A stretch of 64,000 bases of DNA from Balneolaceae bacterium UBA3186 (GTDB lineage: Bacteria > Bacteroidota > Rhodothermia > Balneolales > Balneolaceae). The DNA lies in assembly GCA_002364085.1 (NCBI GenBank), contig DEXK01000015.1, positions 62,001 through 126,000 of the forward strand, in the 5' to 3' direction. This document shows, piece by piece, positions 36,315-45,028 of the stretch. The notes under the pieces were generated by a model, which worked only from the letters and a program-made list of their open reading frames with translations, was not told where the DNA came from and searched no databases. Every line of letters begins with the position of its first letter. The first letter of the stretch is position 1. Position numbers and translations under genes: made by a program.

Positions 36315-37622
36315 ATGTCCGAGATTAAAGACGCCCTCACTAAAGAATACTATAAAGAACCTGCTCCACTCCCCCACGATGACTCCCCTTTTTCTTCCAT
36401 GATGGAAAGATTCAGATTTGCAGCTGACATCTTAGATCTGGATGAAGGCATGTTTAAATACCTTTCAACACCCGAAAAAGTTGTAATGGTAGCAATTCCG
36501 GTTATTATGGATGATGGGCGCATAGAAGTTTTTGAAGGATATCGGGTAATTCATAATAGTATTCTCGGACCTTCCAAAGGTGGAATTAGGTATGCTGAAG
36601 ATGTACACCTTGACGAAGTTAAAGCGCTTGCCGCATGGATGACTTGGAAGTGTGCTTGTGTAAATGTCCCTTTTGGAGGAGCAAAAGGTGGTGTAAGAGT
36701 AAACCCAAAGGAGCTTTCACAAAATGAACTAGAAAGACTGACCCGCCGGTATACTTCCAATATGAGTGATGTTTTTGGGCCTGACAGAGATATTCCCGCT
36801 CCTGACATGAACACCAATGAACAAACTATGGCCTGGATCATGGATACGTACAGCATGAAAAGTAAAAGAAACGAAACAGCCGTAGTAACCGGTAAGCCAA
36901 TCATTTTAGGTGGCTCAAAAGGTCGTCGCGAAGCCACTGGTCGTGGAGTAATTACCACTGCACTTGCTGCTATGAACAAGCTTAAGATTTCCCCGAGTGA
37001 CGCTTCCATAGTAGTACAAGGTTTTGGGAATGTAGGTTCTGTTTCAGCTCAACTTATTTATGAGCAAGGGGCAAAAGTTATAGCAATAAGTGATGTTAGT
37101 GGCGGATACTTCAACAAAGATGGAATCGACATTCCGGCAGCTATCCACTATTCCCAAACAAATAACTACTCCTTAGAAGGGTTTTCAGGAGCTCAATCAA
37201 TAAGCAATTCTGATTTACTTGAACTTGAATGCGATGTTTTAATTCCTGCTGCAAAAGAAGATCAAATCAATAAAAATAATGCGTCCAGAATAAAGGCGAA
37301 GATTATAGCCGAGGGTGCTAACGGGCCCGTTACTGCAAATGCTGATTCTATTCTGGAAGAAAATGGAGTAATGGTTGTTCCTGATATTCTTGCAAATGCA
37401 GGAGGGGTAACCGTTTCTTATTTTGAATGGGTACAAGATCGGCATGGATATTTTTGGACTGAAGAACGTGTAAACCGTCGCCTAAACAGAATGATGAGAG
37501 AAGCTTTTGATAACTTGTTTATGGTGAGTGAAAAGTATAGTATTACCCTTAGACAAGCAGCGTATGTATATGCGATTGATCGTGTAGCAACAACGTTGAA
37601 ACTACGTGGTATTTATGCTTAA
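36315..37622 (+). CDS. Glu/Leu/Phe/Val family dehydrogenase (glutamate dehydrogenase)
   Basis: 435 residues. Oxidative deamination of an amino acid, most likely glutamate, with NAD(P)H. The N-terminal domain has GGIRYAEDVHLDEVKALAAWMTWKCACVNVPFGGAKGGV, which includes the catalytic Lys; PAPDMNTNEQTMAWIMDTY follows. The Rossmann domain has IVVQGFGNVGSVSA. The late segment ILANAGGVTVSYFEWVQD fits bacterial and archaeal glutamate dehydrogenases. The HATPase gene starts 6 bases after the stop. Confidence 0.93.
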   Translation: MSEIKDALTKEYYKEPAPLPHDDSPFSSMMERFRFAADILDLDEGMFKYLSTPEKVVMVAIPVIMDDGRIEVFEGYRVIHNSILGPSKGGIRYAEDVHLDEVKALAAWMTWKCACVNVPFGGAKGGVRVNPKELSQNELERLTRRYTSNMSDVFGPDRDIPAPDMNTNEQTMAWIMDTYSMKSKRNETAVVTGKPIILGGSKGRREATGRGVITTALAAMNKLKISPSDASIVVQGFGNVGSVSAQLIYEQGAKVIAISDVSGGYFNKDGIDIPAAIHYSQTNNYSLEGFSGAQSISNSDLLELECDVLIPAAKEDQINKNNASRIKAKIIAEGANGPVTANADSILEENGVMVVPDILANAGGVTVSYFEWVQDRHGYFWTEERVNRRLNRMMREAFDNLFMVSEKYSITLRQAAYVYAIDRVATTLKLRGIYA

Positions 37623-37628
37623 TAATTG

Positions 37629-38033
37629 ATGAGTTACAAAAAAGAACTTGTTCTAAAATCTACATATGAAGAATTAGATAAACTGGAAGGTTTTCTAAAC
37701 GAACTACAAACGGAATTAGAATTCGATGATGAATTTTATGCACGATTGATGCTTACCGTAAGCGAAGCAGCAACTAATGGAGTAGTTCATGGCAATGAAT
37801 TGGACGAATCAAAAAAAGTTACTCTATTAGCTGAGTATAATAACTCAACACTGGTTATAACTACTCAGGATGAAGGAGCAGGCTTTGATCCAGATAAAGT
37901 GAAAGACCCTTTAGCAGAAGAAAATATTCTCAATACAAGTGGCCGTGGAGTTTTTCTAATGGGTGAATATGCAGATGATATTAAATACGAAGACGAAGGC
38001 AGAAAATTAATTATGAAGTTTACTCTTTCATAA
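37629..38033 (+). CDS. RsbW/SpoIIAB-type HATPase (anti-sigma regulatory kinase-like)
   Basis: 134 residues from the ATG at 37629. The GHKL ATPase fold is clear: N box LTVSEAATNGVVHGNE, G1 TQDEGAGFDPDKV and G2-like SGRGVFLMGEYADDI. Family members are serine kinases that phosphorylate an anti-anti-sigma (STAS) protein or bind a sigma factor. No STAS or sigma gene adjoins; instead it follows glutamate dehydrogenase by 6 bases, probably on one transcript. Convergent with serS, 2 bases between stops. Confidence 0.88.
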   Translation: MSYKKELVLKSTYEELDKLEGFLNELQTELEFDDEFYARLMLTVSEAATNGVVHGNELDESKKVTLLAEYNNSTLVITTQDEGAGFDPDKVKDPLAEENILNTSGRGVFLMGEYADDIKYEDEGRKLIMKFTLS

Positions 38034-38035
38034 TA

Positions 38036-39304
38036 TCACAGATAATCTCTCCCTATAAAACCTTTTAGAACTTCAGGAACTCTCACTTTTCCATTTTCTT
38101 CCTGATAGGCTTCCAATATAGCTGAAACTACTCTAGGTAATGCTAGTGCTGAACCATTTAGTGTATGAGTCATTTCAATTTTTTTCTCATCTTTTCTATA
38201 TCGAAGTTGCATTCGTCTTGCTTGAAAGCTCTCAAAATTTGAACAAGAACTAACTTCCAGCCACCTCTGCTGTCCCGGGCTCCAAACCTCGAGATCATAT
38301 TTCTTACTCTGGGTGAACCCCATATCTCCGGTACACATTAGCAACGTTCTGTAAGGCAGTTCAAGAGCTTGCAATAACTTCTCAGAGTGTTCTCTTAAAC
38401 TTTCTAACTCATCATACGATGTTTCGGGCTTCACGATCTTAACCAATTCTACTTTATCGAATTGATGAAGGCGGTTCAATCCTCTTACATCCTTACCATA
38501 AGAACCCGCTTCTCTTCTCCAGCAGGGAGTATAACAAACATACTTTACAGGTAATTCGCTTTCTGCTAAGATCTCGTCTCTATGAAAATTAGTTACCGGA
38601 ACCTCAGCCGTTGGAATTGCAAAAAATTCATCTCTGGGAATCACATACATCATATCTTCTTTATCTGGAATTTGTCCAGTCCCTCGAGCTGAGTCTTCAT
38701 TAACAAAATAAGGAGCTTGCAACTCAGTATATCCTGTTTTGCCTGCTTCATTTATAAAGTAATTGATAAGTGCTCTTTGTAATTGAGCAACCGGTCCAAC
38801 ATAAAACGGGAAACCTGCTCCTGCAACCTTTACTCCTCTTTCAAAATCAACCCAACCATAACGCTCTGTAATATCCCAATGTGGTTTTCTCCACTCTTCT
38901 TTATTTGGCTCTCCCCAAGTAGCAAAAACTTCGTTATCACTTTCAGTTGCTCCAACAGGAACAGTAGGATGTGCTACATTTGGTATTCGCAAAAGCATAC
39001 TTTCCCTCTCATCAGCTAGAGTTTTTAATTCTTCTTCAAACTCTTTTAGATCTTCTTTTATCTTTGTTGTTTCAGCAATAATAGACTGAGCCTCTTCTTT
39101 CTTGCCCTGCCCCATCAATGCACCTATTTGCTTTGCTTTTGCATTGCTCTCTGTCCTTATTGCATCAACCTTTTGAACTAATTCTCTCCATTGTTCATCT
39201 TTTGCAATTACTTCATCTACCAAGGAGTTCGTTTTTTCTCCTTTATTGAGCATTCCTTGCTTTACTTTTTCTTTGTTCTCTTTGATGAAGTTTATGTCTA
39301 GCAT
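38036..39304 (-). CDS. serS: serine--tRNA ligase
   Basis: 422 residues, class II synthetase charging tRNA-Ser (and tRNA-Sec where present). The N-terminal coiled-coil arm spans about residues 28-105 (AKQIGALMGQGKKEEAQSI). Catalytic motifs: VTNFHRDE, CYTPCWRREAGSYGKDVRGLNRLHQFDKVELVK (motif 2) and THTLNGSALALPRVVSAILEAYQ (motif 3). Start ATG at 39304. A single gene divergent from the Lrp-type regulator. Confidence 0.97.
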   Translation of the reverse strand: MLDINFIKENKEKVKQGMLNKGEKTNSLVDEVIAKDEQWRELVQKVDAIRTESNAKAKQIGALMGQGKKEEAQSIIAETTKIKEDLKEFEEELKTLADERESMLLRIPNVAHPTVPVGATESDNEVFATWGEPNKEEWRKPHWDITERYGWVDFERGVKVAGAGFPFYVGPVAQLQRALINYFINEAGKTGYTELQAPYFVNEDSARGTGQIPDKEDMMYVIPRDEFFAIPTAEVPVTNFHRDEILAESELPVKYVCYTPCWRREAGSYGKDVRGLNRLHQFDKVELVKIVKPETSYDELESLREHSEKLLQALELPYRTLLMCTGDMGFTQSKKYDLEVWSPGQQRWLEVSSCSNFESFQARRMQLRYRKDEKKIEMTHTLNGSALALPRVVSAILEAYQEENGKVRVPEVLKGFIGRDYL

Positions 39305-39472
39305 GTATTTCTTTCTTTAAATTAAAGTGTAAAGATAAGACCTATTCTAATCTTGTTGAACCCTTTTTTCAAATTTAGTATCAAAGTGATTTTTACAGCA
39401 ATACTTTTGCTAACTTAATTTTTTAAGGATATTATTCTAGAAATAAATAAAAATTTAAGCCATATATAAACA

Positions 39473-39952
39473 ATGAGTCATTTGTTAGACGAAATCGATA
39501 TTTCAATATTAAATCACTTGCAGGAAAATGGGCGAGCTCAGCGCAATCAAATAGCAGAATTAGTAGGCTTATCGGTACCCTCAGTTTCTGAGAGAATGAG
39601 AAAGCTGGAAGAGCGTGGCTTAATAACCGAATATAATGCCATCCTCAACTCCAAAGAATTTCATTTTGATATCACAGCCTTTATGTTTGTTGAAGTAGAT
39701 GGCTCAGAATATTATCCACTTTTTGTAGAAAAGGCACAGGAAGAAAAAGAAATATTAGAGTGTCATTCTATTACTGGAGATGGCTCACACTTTCTAAAAG
39801 TAAGAACAAAAAACACAGGGTCGTTTGAGCGTCTTTTATCACGAATACAATCTTGGAATGGGGTTAAAAAAACCAGATCTAACCTTGTACTATCAAGCTT
39901 CAAAGAAACAAGAGCTTTACCTATTGAACAAGCTACAGAGATAATAAAATAA
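39473..39952 (+). CDS. Lrp/AsnC family transcriptional regulator
   Basis: 159 residues. N-terminal AsnC-type HTH: LDEIDISILNHLQENGRAQRNQIAELVGLSVPSVSERMRKLEERGLI. C-terminal RAM/ligand-binding domain: FDITAFMFVEVDGSEYYPLFV, EILECHSITGDGSHFLKVRTK, SFERLLSRI. These usually sense amino acids, but the ligand cannot be told. Divergent from serS across 168 bases, which hold no clear operator. Confidence 0.92.
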   Translation: MSHLLDEIDISILNHLQENGRAQRNQIAELVGLSVPSVSERMRKLEERGLITEYNAILNSKEFHFDITAFMFVEVDGSEYYPLFVEKAQEEKEILECHSITGDGSHFLKVRTKNTGSFERLLSRIQSWNGVKKTRSNLVLSSFKETRALPIEQATEIIK

Positions 39953-40039
39953 AGTTCAGAATTTTCTTAAGATTACTCTTACTTACCAGTTCATTAATCG
40001 TTAAATTTACGTCAAAATGACAGACGAAGATCAAGTTTA

Positions 40040-41341
40040 ATGGATAGAGAAGTATTTCAGGAACAGTTTGGTTTATTAGGGACATCTCAGGAAATGCGCC
40101 ATGTTATCGATAAAATCGTTCAGGTTGCAAAAACTGATATTAGTGTACTATTACAAGGAGAAAGTGGTGTTGGTAAAGATGTAACAGCACGCGCTATTCA
40201 CTCATTAAGCGAGCGCAAAAGAAACAACCTTATTATTGTTAACTGTGGTGCTATTCCTGAAGGAATTATTGAAAGTGAACTTTTTGGACATGAAAAAGGA
40301 GCTTTTACTGGCGCTAATGAAAGTCGTGAAGGTTATTTCGAAAAAGCCAACGGGGGCACTATTTTTCTGGACGAAATTGGCGATACTCCAAAAAATGTTC
40401 AGGTTAAACTGTTACGAGTTCTCGAAAATGGTGAATTTTTCCGGGTTGGTTCGAGTAAAGTTCAAACAACAGATGTGCGTGTAATTGCAGCCACGAACCT
40501 GAATCTTTGGAAAATGGTTGAAGATGGATCATTTAGAGAAGATCTTTATTATAGACTGGATACAGTTCAGATACATCTCCCCCCTTTGAGGGATAGACAA
40601 GAAGATATTGTTCCTATTTTCAGAAAGTTCGTTCAGGAATTTTCTGCAAAATATGATTCTGTATTTAAAGGATTTTCAGACGATGCCAGAGAATTGCTGA
40701 TCTCCTACAGATGGCCGGGAAATATCAGAGAGCTTAAAAATGTAGCCGAACAATTAGTGGTCCTTGAAAAATCACAATTTATTGATGTTGAACGACTGCA
40801 GAAATACCTTAAAGGCCGACAAAGACAAGGTTCTGCCGACAACCTTCCTATGATTCCGAACGGGGAAGAAAAGAAGTCAGATCCACAAAGCGATTTTGAG
40901 CGAAGAGATCGTGAATTAATATACAGGGCATTGGTTGAATTGAGAACAGATATATCTGATGTAAAAAAAATGCTTGCCAATTTCATGTATTCGACCATGT
41001 CAAGTAAGGATATCAAAGCACTCCCTTCTGCTTTACAGAGTAATATGAATGAATCTGATGTTTCGGAAATGAAGATCAACCTTGATAATCACGCTACATT
41101 AGGAATGCAGAAAATACCTGATAATGAATCGGATGATGAAAATGAGGTACTGGAAAGTGAAGAATCTGCTATTGTTAATTTCTTTGGTGGTGACGAGATT
41201 CCTTCCATTGAGGCGACTGAACAGTTTTTGATCAAGCAAGCATTAGAAAAATACGATGGTAATCGCCGTAAAGCTTCTGAAACCTTAGGAATAAGCGAAC
41301 GAACTCTTTACAGAAAACTTGATCAATACGGACTTGCATAA
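40040..41341 (+). CDS. sigma-54-dependent transcriptional activator without a sensor domain
   Basis: 433 residues. The AAA+ domain starts almost at the N-terminus (FGLLGTSQEMRHVIDKI): Walker A GESGVGKD (40-47), the sigma-54 loop GAFTGA (87-92), Walker B GGTIFLDEIGD, and the R-finger region REDLYYRL. Residues about 270-385 form a polar linker of unknown structure. The C-terminus (about 390-433) is a Fis-type HTH, EKYDGNRRKASETLGISERTLYRKL. With no receiver, GAF or PAS domain, its activity must be set by level or a partner. Its end overlaps the lptE start; linkage to lptE is familiar in this phylum. Confidence 0.92.
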   Translation: MDREVFQEQFGLLGTSQEMRHVIDKIVQVAKTDISVLLQGESGVGKDVTARAIHSLSERKRNNLIIVNCGAIPEGIIESELFGHEKGAFTGANESREGYFEKANGGTIFLDEIGDTPKNVQVKLLRVLENGEFFRVGSSKVQTTDVRVIAATNLNLWKMVEDGSFREDLYYRLDTVQIHLPPLRDRQEDIVPIFRKFVQEFSAKYDSVFKGFSDDARELLISYRWPGNIRELKNVAEQLVVLEKSQFIDVERLQKYLKGRQRQGSADNLPMIPNGEEKKSDPQSDFERRDRELIYRALVELRTDISDVKKMLANFMYSTMSSKDIKALPSALQSNMNESDVSEMKINLDNHATLGMQKIPDNESDDENEVLESEESAIVNFFGGDEIPSIEATEQFLIKQALEKYDGNRRKASETLGISERTLYRKLDQYGLA

Positions 41342-41840
41342 ATTTATTTTCATATCACTGTTAACACTGATTTCATTCTCAGGATGCCTGAAGTATAGTT
41401 TTACAGGAGCATCAATTCCTCCTGGGGTTAATTCTATATATATCCCCTTTTTTCCTGACAGGTCGCGAAGCGGACTAGGAGATTTAAGTGATAGATTAAA
41501 TCGCATCTTAATAGATCGTTTTATTAACCAAAGTAAATTACAACTAGCCGGTTCTGAAGAAGAAGCAGATGCCATTCTCGACGGCTTTATCTCAGGCTAT
41601 AGTAATCGCCCGTTTAGCATTGGTGGTAATGAACAGGCAAATCAAAATCAGGTTCAAATCTCAGTAAATGCACGTTTTATTTACACCCAAAATGAAAACC
41701 CTGAATGGGATAAATCATTCAACGGATCGTTTACATTTGACCCTACTGACGACCCAATAACCGGTGAGCAAACGGCTGCAGATGAAGCACTTGAGCAAAT
41801 TGCTAACACTATGTTTAATGATGCGGTAAGTAATTGGTAA
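41319..41840 (+). CDS. lptE: LptE-like LPS-assembly lipoprotein
   Basis: Probably the outer-membrane plug lipoprotein that supports LptD in LPS insertion. About 173 residues: signal with lipobox LLTLISFSGC, then YSFTGASIPPGVNSIYIPFFPDRS, RLNRILIDRFINQSKLQL and ADAILDGFISGYSN, as in Bacteroidetes LptE proteins. There is no ATG; the frame opens with TTG at 41319 and has another TTG at 41334, which would give a compact signal peptide. Both overlap the end of the sigma-54 activator (by 23 or 8 bases), so translation is probably coupled. Confidence 0.83.
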   Translation: MINTDLHKFIFISLLTLISFSGCLKYSFTGASIPPGVNSIYIPFFPDRSRSGLGDLSDRLNRILIDRFINQSKLQLAGSEEEADAILDGFISGYSNRPFSIGGNEQANQNQVQISVNARFIYTQNENPEWDKSFNGSFTFDPTDDPITGEQTAADEALEQIANTMFNDAVSNW

Positions 41841-41888
41841 TTTCTTTGAATATAATAACCTGTTAGTGTATTATTGCTTCCCTAAATA

Positions 41889-42494
41889 ATGGCAAAATTA
41901 CCTTTCAACATACCGCAATCTCTTCGCTCATTTAATGAGCGCTTTGAAAAAAATCCTAAAACAGGGATCACTAAATTAAGCAGACATCTAAAAAAAAGAG
42001 GACCTGACGCGGTAGGGCATTTTCTTCTGGCTTGGTTTTATCATCTTGATGATCAAAACTCACTAGCCATAAAGGAAGCTTTAAAAGCTAAAAATTATGC
42101 CCCGGGAAGCCCATTAATGGAACATCTTCATTACTTTCTGGTTCACCCTGAAAAATTTGAAGCAGCTGTCCCTGTTAAAAGTTATACCTCCTCAAAAAAA
42201 CTTAATCAGTCAAATAGAAAGTCACCTATACTTGATCTGGATAGTTTAATTGCCATGCTTGAAGCTGTAGAGTCGCAAAGAATTCAAATTCCAGCTGAGG
42301 GAGAACCCTATGATGATTCTGACCTTTCCGAACAAGCTGAAGCAGTTGATGATATCATATCAGAAACACTAGCTAAAATTCATGTAGCACAAGGAAAGAA
42401 ACAGAAAGCTATTGAAATGTATAACCAGCTAAAAGAAATTAATCCTGATAAAGCTGAGCACTATCAATCTGAGATAGAAAAGTTAAAAAAGTAA
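41889..42494 (+). CDS. TPR-containing protein of unknown function
   Basis: 201 residues, cytoplasmic (no signal). N-terminal helices read like a degenerate TPR pair (PDAVGHFLLAWFYHLDDQNSLAIKEALKAKNYAPGSP). A polar linker follows (about 95-150), and a final TPR (IISETLAKIHVAQGKKQKAIEMYNQLKEINPDKAEHYQSEI). It follows lptE by 48 bases and is probably in the same transcript. It may serve as an adaptor, but no partner is evident. Confidence 0.72.
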   Translation: MAKLPFNIPQSLRSFNERFEKNPKTGITKLSRHLKKRGPDAVGHFLLAWFYHLDDQNSLAIKEALKAKNYAPGSPLMEHLHYFLVHPEKFEAAVPVKSYTSSKKLNQSNRKSPILDLDSLIAMLEAVESQRIQIPAEGEPYDDSDLSEQAEAVDDIISETLAKIHVAQGKKQKAIEMYNQLKEINPDKAEHYQSEIEKLKK

Positions 42495-42495
42495 A

Positions 42496-43125
42496 TTATC
42501 CCTTAACAAAAGGATTACTAGCTTTCTCAACTTCAATCGTAGTCATAGGTCCATGACCGGGATACACTTTTGTTTCATCGGGTAAAGTATAAAGCTTCTG
42601 TTTTATAGACTTCTCAAGCTCTTCAAAACTCCCTTGATACAAATCAGTTCTGCCAATACTACCATTGAACAAGGCATCTCCTGCTATTACAAAACCTTCT
42701 GATTTAAAATAAAGTGAGGTATGATCTGGAGAGTGCCCAGGAGTATATAAACACATAAACTCAAAACCTCCCACTTCAAATTGATCATCTTTAGGCAAGC
42801 TTTCAGGTATGAAAGAAAAGCCCACTTGATTCAGTCCAAACATAGTAGCCTGACTACCAAAATTATTCCAAAGAAACAGATCATCTGTGTTTACGAACAC
42901 TTTCACATCATAATCTTTTAACACTCTTTGCAATCCCAAAACATGATCTACATGAGCATGAGTAAGAACTATGGCATCCAAAGTTACTTCTTTGAGAGCA
43001 CTTTGAAAGGATTGGTATTCCGTTTCGTTAGAGAAACCCGGATCTATAAGAATTGCGGAGCCTTCTTTTATGAGCAAATATGTGTTCTCAGCAAAAGGCC
43101 CTACTTCAAAAATTTTAATATCCAT
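42496..43125 (-). CDS. MBL-fold metallo-hydrolase (glyoxalase II-like)
   Basis: 209 residues. The metallo-beta-lactamase motif is complete: THAHVDH with His56, His58, Asp60, His61, then TPGHSPDH, AGDALFNGSIGRTDL and VYPGHGPMT. Segment order matches the hydroxyacylglutathione hydrolase-like or YcbL-type group. A glyoxalase role would suit an organism that also encodes mgsA, but many MBL proteins have other thioester substrates. Convergent with the TPR gene, one base between stops. Confidence 0.9.
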   Translation of the reverse strand: MDIKIFEVGPFAENTYLLIKEGSAILIDPGFSNETEYQSFQSALKEVTLDAIVLTHAHVDHVLGLQRVLKDYDVKVFVNTDDLFLWNNFGSQATMFGLNQVGFSFIPESLPKDDQFEVGGFEFMCLYTPGHSPDHTSLYFKSEGFVIAGDALFNGSIGRTDLYQGSFEELEKSIKQKLYTLPDETKVYPGHGPMTTIEVEKASNPFVKG

Positions 43126-43133
43126 AATTATAT

Positions 43134-43170
43134 AAAAAAAGGATGCTACCAGTTACGGTGCATCCTTTAA
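43134..43170 (-). terminator. intrinsic terminator after rpmE
   Basis: AAAGGATGC (43138-43146) pairs with GCATCCTTT (43160-43168), with inner ACC/GGT pairs, and a run of T on the minus strand (A-run at 43134-43140). It lies 18 bases after the rpmE stop. Confidence 0.85.
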
Positions 43171-43185
43171 TTCAAAAAAATAAAC

Positions 43186-43401
43186 TTACTTCTTTTGGTC
43201 GTACATGCGCTTAAAGCGATCCACACGACCAGCTTTAGCAGAAAAGTTGTTATTCTTGGTATAGAACGGGTGATTTTTAGAATCTACCTCGCTCTTATAA
43301 ATACCGTCTTTCGTGTTCATAGTACTTCTGGTCGTAACCTCTGTACCGTCACTCATGACAACTGTAATTTCTTTGTAATCTGGATGAATACCGTTTTTCA
43401 T
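43186..43401 (-). CDS. rpmE: 50S ribosomal protein L31, zinc-independent form
   Basis: 71 residues. The family pattern is clear: MKNGIHPDYKEITVVMSDG, TTRSTMNTKDG, NHPFYT and AGRVDRFKRMY. The CxxC pair that binds zinc in zinc-dependent L31 is absent (DGTEV and SKNHPF at those places), so this is the Cys-less form. Single gene with its own terminator. Confidence 0.95.
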   Translation of the reverse strand: MKNGIHPDYKEITVVMSDGTEVTTRSTMNTKDGIYKSEVDSKNHPFYTKNNNFSAKAGRVDRFKRMYDQKK

Positions 43402-43469
43402 AATACTGGCTGTTTCGAATTTTTCAAAGGCTTTAAATATAAGATTATATCTGAGCTAATTCAATCATT

Positions 43470-44975
43470 TTATATATCAAAATCTTCATCCTCATTTATT
43501 CCGCTAATTGATGAAAACATAGAACCTAACATGTCTGTGTATAAAGCCTCATCATCAAGGTCTTGCTTACTTAATAACGAATTTTGGTGCATAGCTTCAA
43601 GCGCTAAGTCCATCCATGAGTATAGCTCATCTTTGCTTACATTATTTGTATGTTTGTTTACAAGCTGTTTTAACCCGCTTACTCCATCCAGCGCTTTCAT
43701 GTATTCTTTAGACGATAATATATCAGGCAAGTTAACCTCGTTTCCCTGAGCGAACCAATCCGTTATTGGCTTATATCTCTCTTTTACATTTTCTGCTTTA
43801 CTCTGTGGATCAGGAAATACTTTTTTGAATGTTTTGTTAATGGCTTTCCCAATAATGTGCTTGGCAACACTAATAGCACCCTCCTGCTCACCTTCATAAA
43901 CCAACTCTAGCTTTCCGGTGAGAGCCGGTATCATATGAAAAATATCTGCAATTCTAACTTGAGCACTCTTTTCATTATTGATCACGGCTCTTCTTTCAGC
44001 TGATGAATAAACTTGTTCCAGAGCGGTGATTGTCATTCTGGTTGAAACGCCACTTTTCTGATCTACATATTCAGAATCACGAGCCTCAAAGGCTGTTTGT
44101 TCTATAATTTCTCGATAAATATCGGATATGAAAACATCTATATCACTATTTCTAAGTTGCCATGCCTCCTGCTTGGTAATTTCAACCCCTGTTTTAATTT
44201 CTTTTGGATAATGAGTAATGATTTGAGCATCTATTCGATCTTTGAGTGGGGTAATAATATTTCCACGGTTGGTGTAATCTTCCGGATTTGCTGAAAAAGC
44301 CATAGAAACATCAATAGGCATTCTAATATTAAAACCTCTTATTTGAATGTCCCTTTCCTGCATAATATTCAATAAGGCAACCTGAATTCTTGGTTGCAGG
44401 TCTGGCAACTCATTGATCACAAAAATTCCCCGATTCGTTCTTGGAATTAATCCATAGTTAATCACATTTTCATCAGCCAAATCCAACTTCATTGTAGCGG
44501 CTTTTATTGGGTCAATATCACCAATCAAATCTGCTACAGTTGTATCTGGAGTTGCCAGTTTTTCTCCATACCGATATGAACGGTGCAACCATGATATTTC
44601 CGTGTCATTACCCTGTTTCTGAATAGCGTTTTTAGCAAATTTTGAAATAGGATTAAAAGGATCATCATTAATTACAGAGCCTTTAACGATTGGAATATAT
44701 TCATCTAAAAATTGAACCAGTGCTCTCAGTATGCGAGTTTTTGCCTGACCTCTTAAGCCTAGCAAGATCACATCATGTTTAGACATTATTGCATGCTGCA
44801 CTTGAGGCAAAACCGTTTTTTCATACCCAAGGATACCCGGGAACATCTCCTCCCCGCTTTTTACTCTTTCAATTATATTTTTTCTGAGCTCATCTTTCAC
44901 TGACAGAGATTTCCAACCACTTTCTTTTAGTTCTTTCAGGTTAGAAACTCTAGTATGTAAATCATTCATAGACAT
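43470..44975 (-). CDS. MoxR/magnesium-chelatase-type AAA+ ATPase
   Basis: 501 residues. The AAA+ module has a Walker A-like segment HDVILLGLRGQAKTRILRAL, Walker B in GIFVINELPDLQPRIQVALLNIM and the sensor region MAFSANPEDYTNRGNI with LKDRIDAQIITHYP. This matches the sigma-54-interacting/Mg-chelatase ChlI-like ATPase family. Residues about 330-501 are an alpha-helical C-terminal extension not recognised. A vWA partner would usually be expected for MoxR ATPases; none is adjacent (neighbours are rpmE and pabB), so its client is unknown. Confidence 0.87.
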   Translation of the reverse strand: MSMNDLHTRVSNLKELKESGWKSLSVKDELRKNIIERVKSGEEMFPGILGYEKTVLPQVQHAIMSKHDVILLGLRGQAKTRILRALVQFLDEYIPIVKGSVINDDPFNPISKFAKNAIQKQGNDTEISWLHRSYRYGEKLATPDTTVADLIGDIDPIKAATMKLDLADENVINYGLIPRTNRGIFVINELPDLQPRIQVALLNIMQERDIQIRGFNIRMPIDVSMAFSANPEDYTNRGNIITPLKDRIDAQIITHYPKEIKTGVEITKQEAWQLRNSDIDVFISDIYREIIEQTAFEARDSEYVDQKSGVSTRMTITALEQVYSSAERRAVINNEKSAQVRIADIFHMIPALTGKLELVYEGEQEGAISVAKHIIGKAINKTFKKVFPDPQSKAENVKERYKPITDWFAQGNEVNLPDILSSKEYMKALDGVSGLKQLVNKHTNNVSKDELYSWMDLALEAMHQNSLLSKQDLDDEALYTDMLGSMFSSISGINEDEDFDI

Positions 44976-45028
44976 AGTATTTCTTTAATTAACCCAGATA
45001 AATACATCTTCATTCATGTAGCCCTCAA

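Noticed and set aside
36551..37009. Open frame of 152 codons opposite glutamate dehydrogenase
   Set aside because: Antisense shadow of a strongly conserved gene; no independent evidence.
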